From Rhizobacter sp. (lineage in GTDB: Bacteria; Pseudomonadota; Gammaproteobacteria; Burkholderiales; Burkholderiaceae_C): 14,535 nucleotides of DNA. The position numbers and the translations under genes are program-made. Positions 13,906 through 14,535 of the stretch are shown in pieces. Under the pieces are notes generated by a model. That model had not been told where the DNA came from, did not search any database, and saw only the letters and a list, made by a program, of their open reading frames with translations. The stretch is from assembly GCA_025359585.1 (NCBI GenBank), contig JANYFX010000242.1:1-14535 (forward strand), in the 5' to 3' direction. Position 1 is the first letter of the stretch; each line of letters opens with the position of its first letter.

Positions 13906-14535
13906 ATGGACTTTCGTCATCAAATTCTCGGGGCCGACGCGCTGGCTGGCCTGACCTGCGACGCGCTCGTGCTGATCGTCACCGGCGAGGCCGTCGACAC
14001 CACGCTCGACGCGCCGCTCGGCGCGGCACTCAGCGACGCGCTCGCGCACGACGACCTGAAGCTCAAGGCCGGCAAGAGCATCTACCTGCACCGCCCGACC
14101 GGCGTGCGCGCGCCGCGGGTCGTGTTCTCGGTCGCGGGTGCGAACACCGCCAAGGCCTTCAAGGCGGCCGCGGCGATGGGCATTCAGCAGGTCAAGGGCA
14201 CCGGCGCGAAGCACGTGGCCGTGGGTTTGGCCGGCGCGGGTGAACTCGGCGCCGCGCAAGCCGAAGCGCTGGTCGCCGCGGTGAGCGACAGCGTTTATCT
14301 CTACCGCCACACCAAACCAAGCGCACCGGCGCCGGCTGTGATCAACAAGGTCACGCTGCTGTGCAGCAAGGCCGACGCCAAGGCGGTGCAACAAGGCCTG
14401 GTGCGCGGCCAGGCCATCGCGGCGGGTGTGAATCTGGCGCGCGAGTTCGCCAATCGGCCCGCCAACCACTGCACGCCGACCTACCTCGCCGAGCAGGCGA
14501 AGAAGCTCGGCAAGGAATACGGCTTGAAGGTCGAT
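13906..14535 (+). CDS. pepA: Leucyl aminopeptidase PepA (M17), 3' part beyond the window
   Basis: 210 codons are present, starting MDFRHQILGADALAGL; the gene continues past the right edge. M17 aminopeptidases are cytoplasmic hexamers that remove N-terminal Leu and other residues using two metal ions; in E. coli PepA also binds DNA as a transcription and recombination factor. The visible part is the N-terminal macro-like domain (about 1-150) and the beginning of the catalytic domain with NLAREFANRPANHCTPTYLA (about 176-195), a strong family signature. The metal-binding and catalytic residues lie beyond the window and cannot be checked. AGGA at 13893-13896 is nine bases before the ATG. It is divergent from lptF. 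Confidence 0.93.
   Translation, partial: MDFRHQILGADALAGLTCDALVLIVTGEAVDTTLDAPLGAALSDALAHDDLKLKAGKSIYLHRPTGVRAPRVVFSVAGANTAKAFKAAAAMGIQQVKGTGAKHVAVGLAGAGELGAAQAEALVAAVSDSVYLYRHTKPSAPAPAVINKVTLLCSKADAKAVQQGLVRGQAIAAGVNLAREFANRPANHCTPTYLAEQAKKLGKEYGLKVD

Noticed and set aside
1..14535. Mobile elements, CRISPR arrays, tRNA or rRNA genes, recent horizontal transfer.
   Set aside because: No transposase, integrase, spaced repeats, RNA gene sequence or clear shift in composition was seen; all genes share the same GC-rich codon style.

Overview
The window is about 14.5 kb of gene-dense, GC-rich bacterial chromosome. Gene content and order (divergent pepA / lptF-lptG, a CysB-type regulator next to a short CbiX chelatase, a YbdL-type aminotransferase, a FimV-type protein) point to a betaproteobacterium of the order Burkholderiales, probably near the Rubrivivax/Leptothrix/Methylibium group. 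That placement is inference from family knowledge; no search was run. Thirteen protein genes are recognisable, the first and last cut by the window edges. I see no RNA gene, insertion sequence, phage gene or CRISPR array, and no non-coding gap over 180 bases.

Left part (1-2127): the 3' end of a SAM-dependent O-methyltransferase, a Nu-class glutathione transferase read leftward, and, divergent from it, a 250-residue protein of unknown function.

Centre-left (2137-6115): a leftward run of three genes, Crp-type regulator > phosphotransferase-fold kinase > acyl-CoA dehydrogenase, divergent from a class II aldolase/adducin-type gene across a 91-base gap. The kinase plus dehydrogenase pair is a two-gene version of the domain pair fused in animal ACAD10/ACAD11, where the kinase domain phosphorylates 4-hydroxyacyl-CoAs and the dehydrogenase domain handles the product. 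This is the most interesting metabolic module here: a possible route for feeding 4-hydroxy acids into beta-oxidation, with its own regulator. A crotonase-fold enzyme (6122-6901), converging on the aldolase gene, has an isomerase-like rather than hydratase-like active site.

Centre (6902-9134): a 178-base divergent promoter region, then a 684-residue FimV/HubP-like inner-membrane protein with signal peptide, FimV-type N-domain, long Ala/Pro linker, coiled coil, one membrane helix and a cytoplasmic TPR-like tail. It has no visible LysM domain and is not beside asd or truA, so it may be a paralogue of the pilus/polarity FimV.

Right part (9150-14535): an uninterrupted leftward run lptF > lptG > cbiX > cysB > ybdL-like, with two 4-base ATGA overlaps and gaps of 11 and 20 bases. 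It joins lipopolysaccharide export genes to three sulfur genes (siroheme chelatase, cysteine regulon activator, methionine-type aminotransferase). Divergent from lptF, with only 29 bases between start codons, is the 5' part of pepA (leucyl aminopeptidase), which runs off the right edge.
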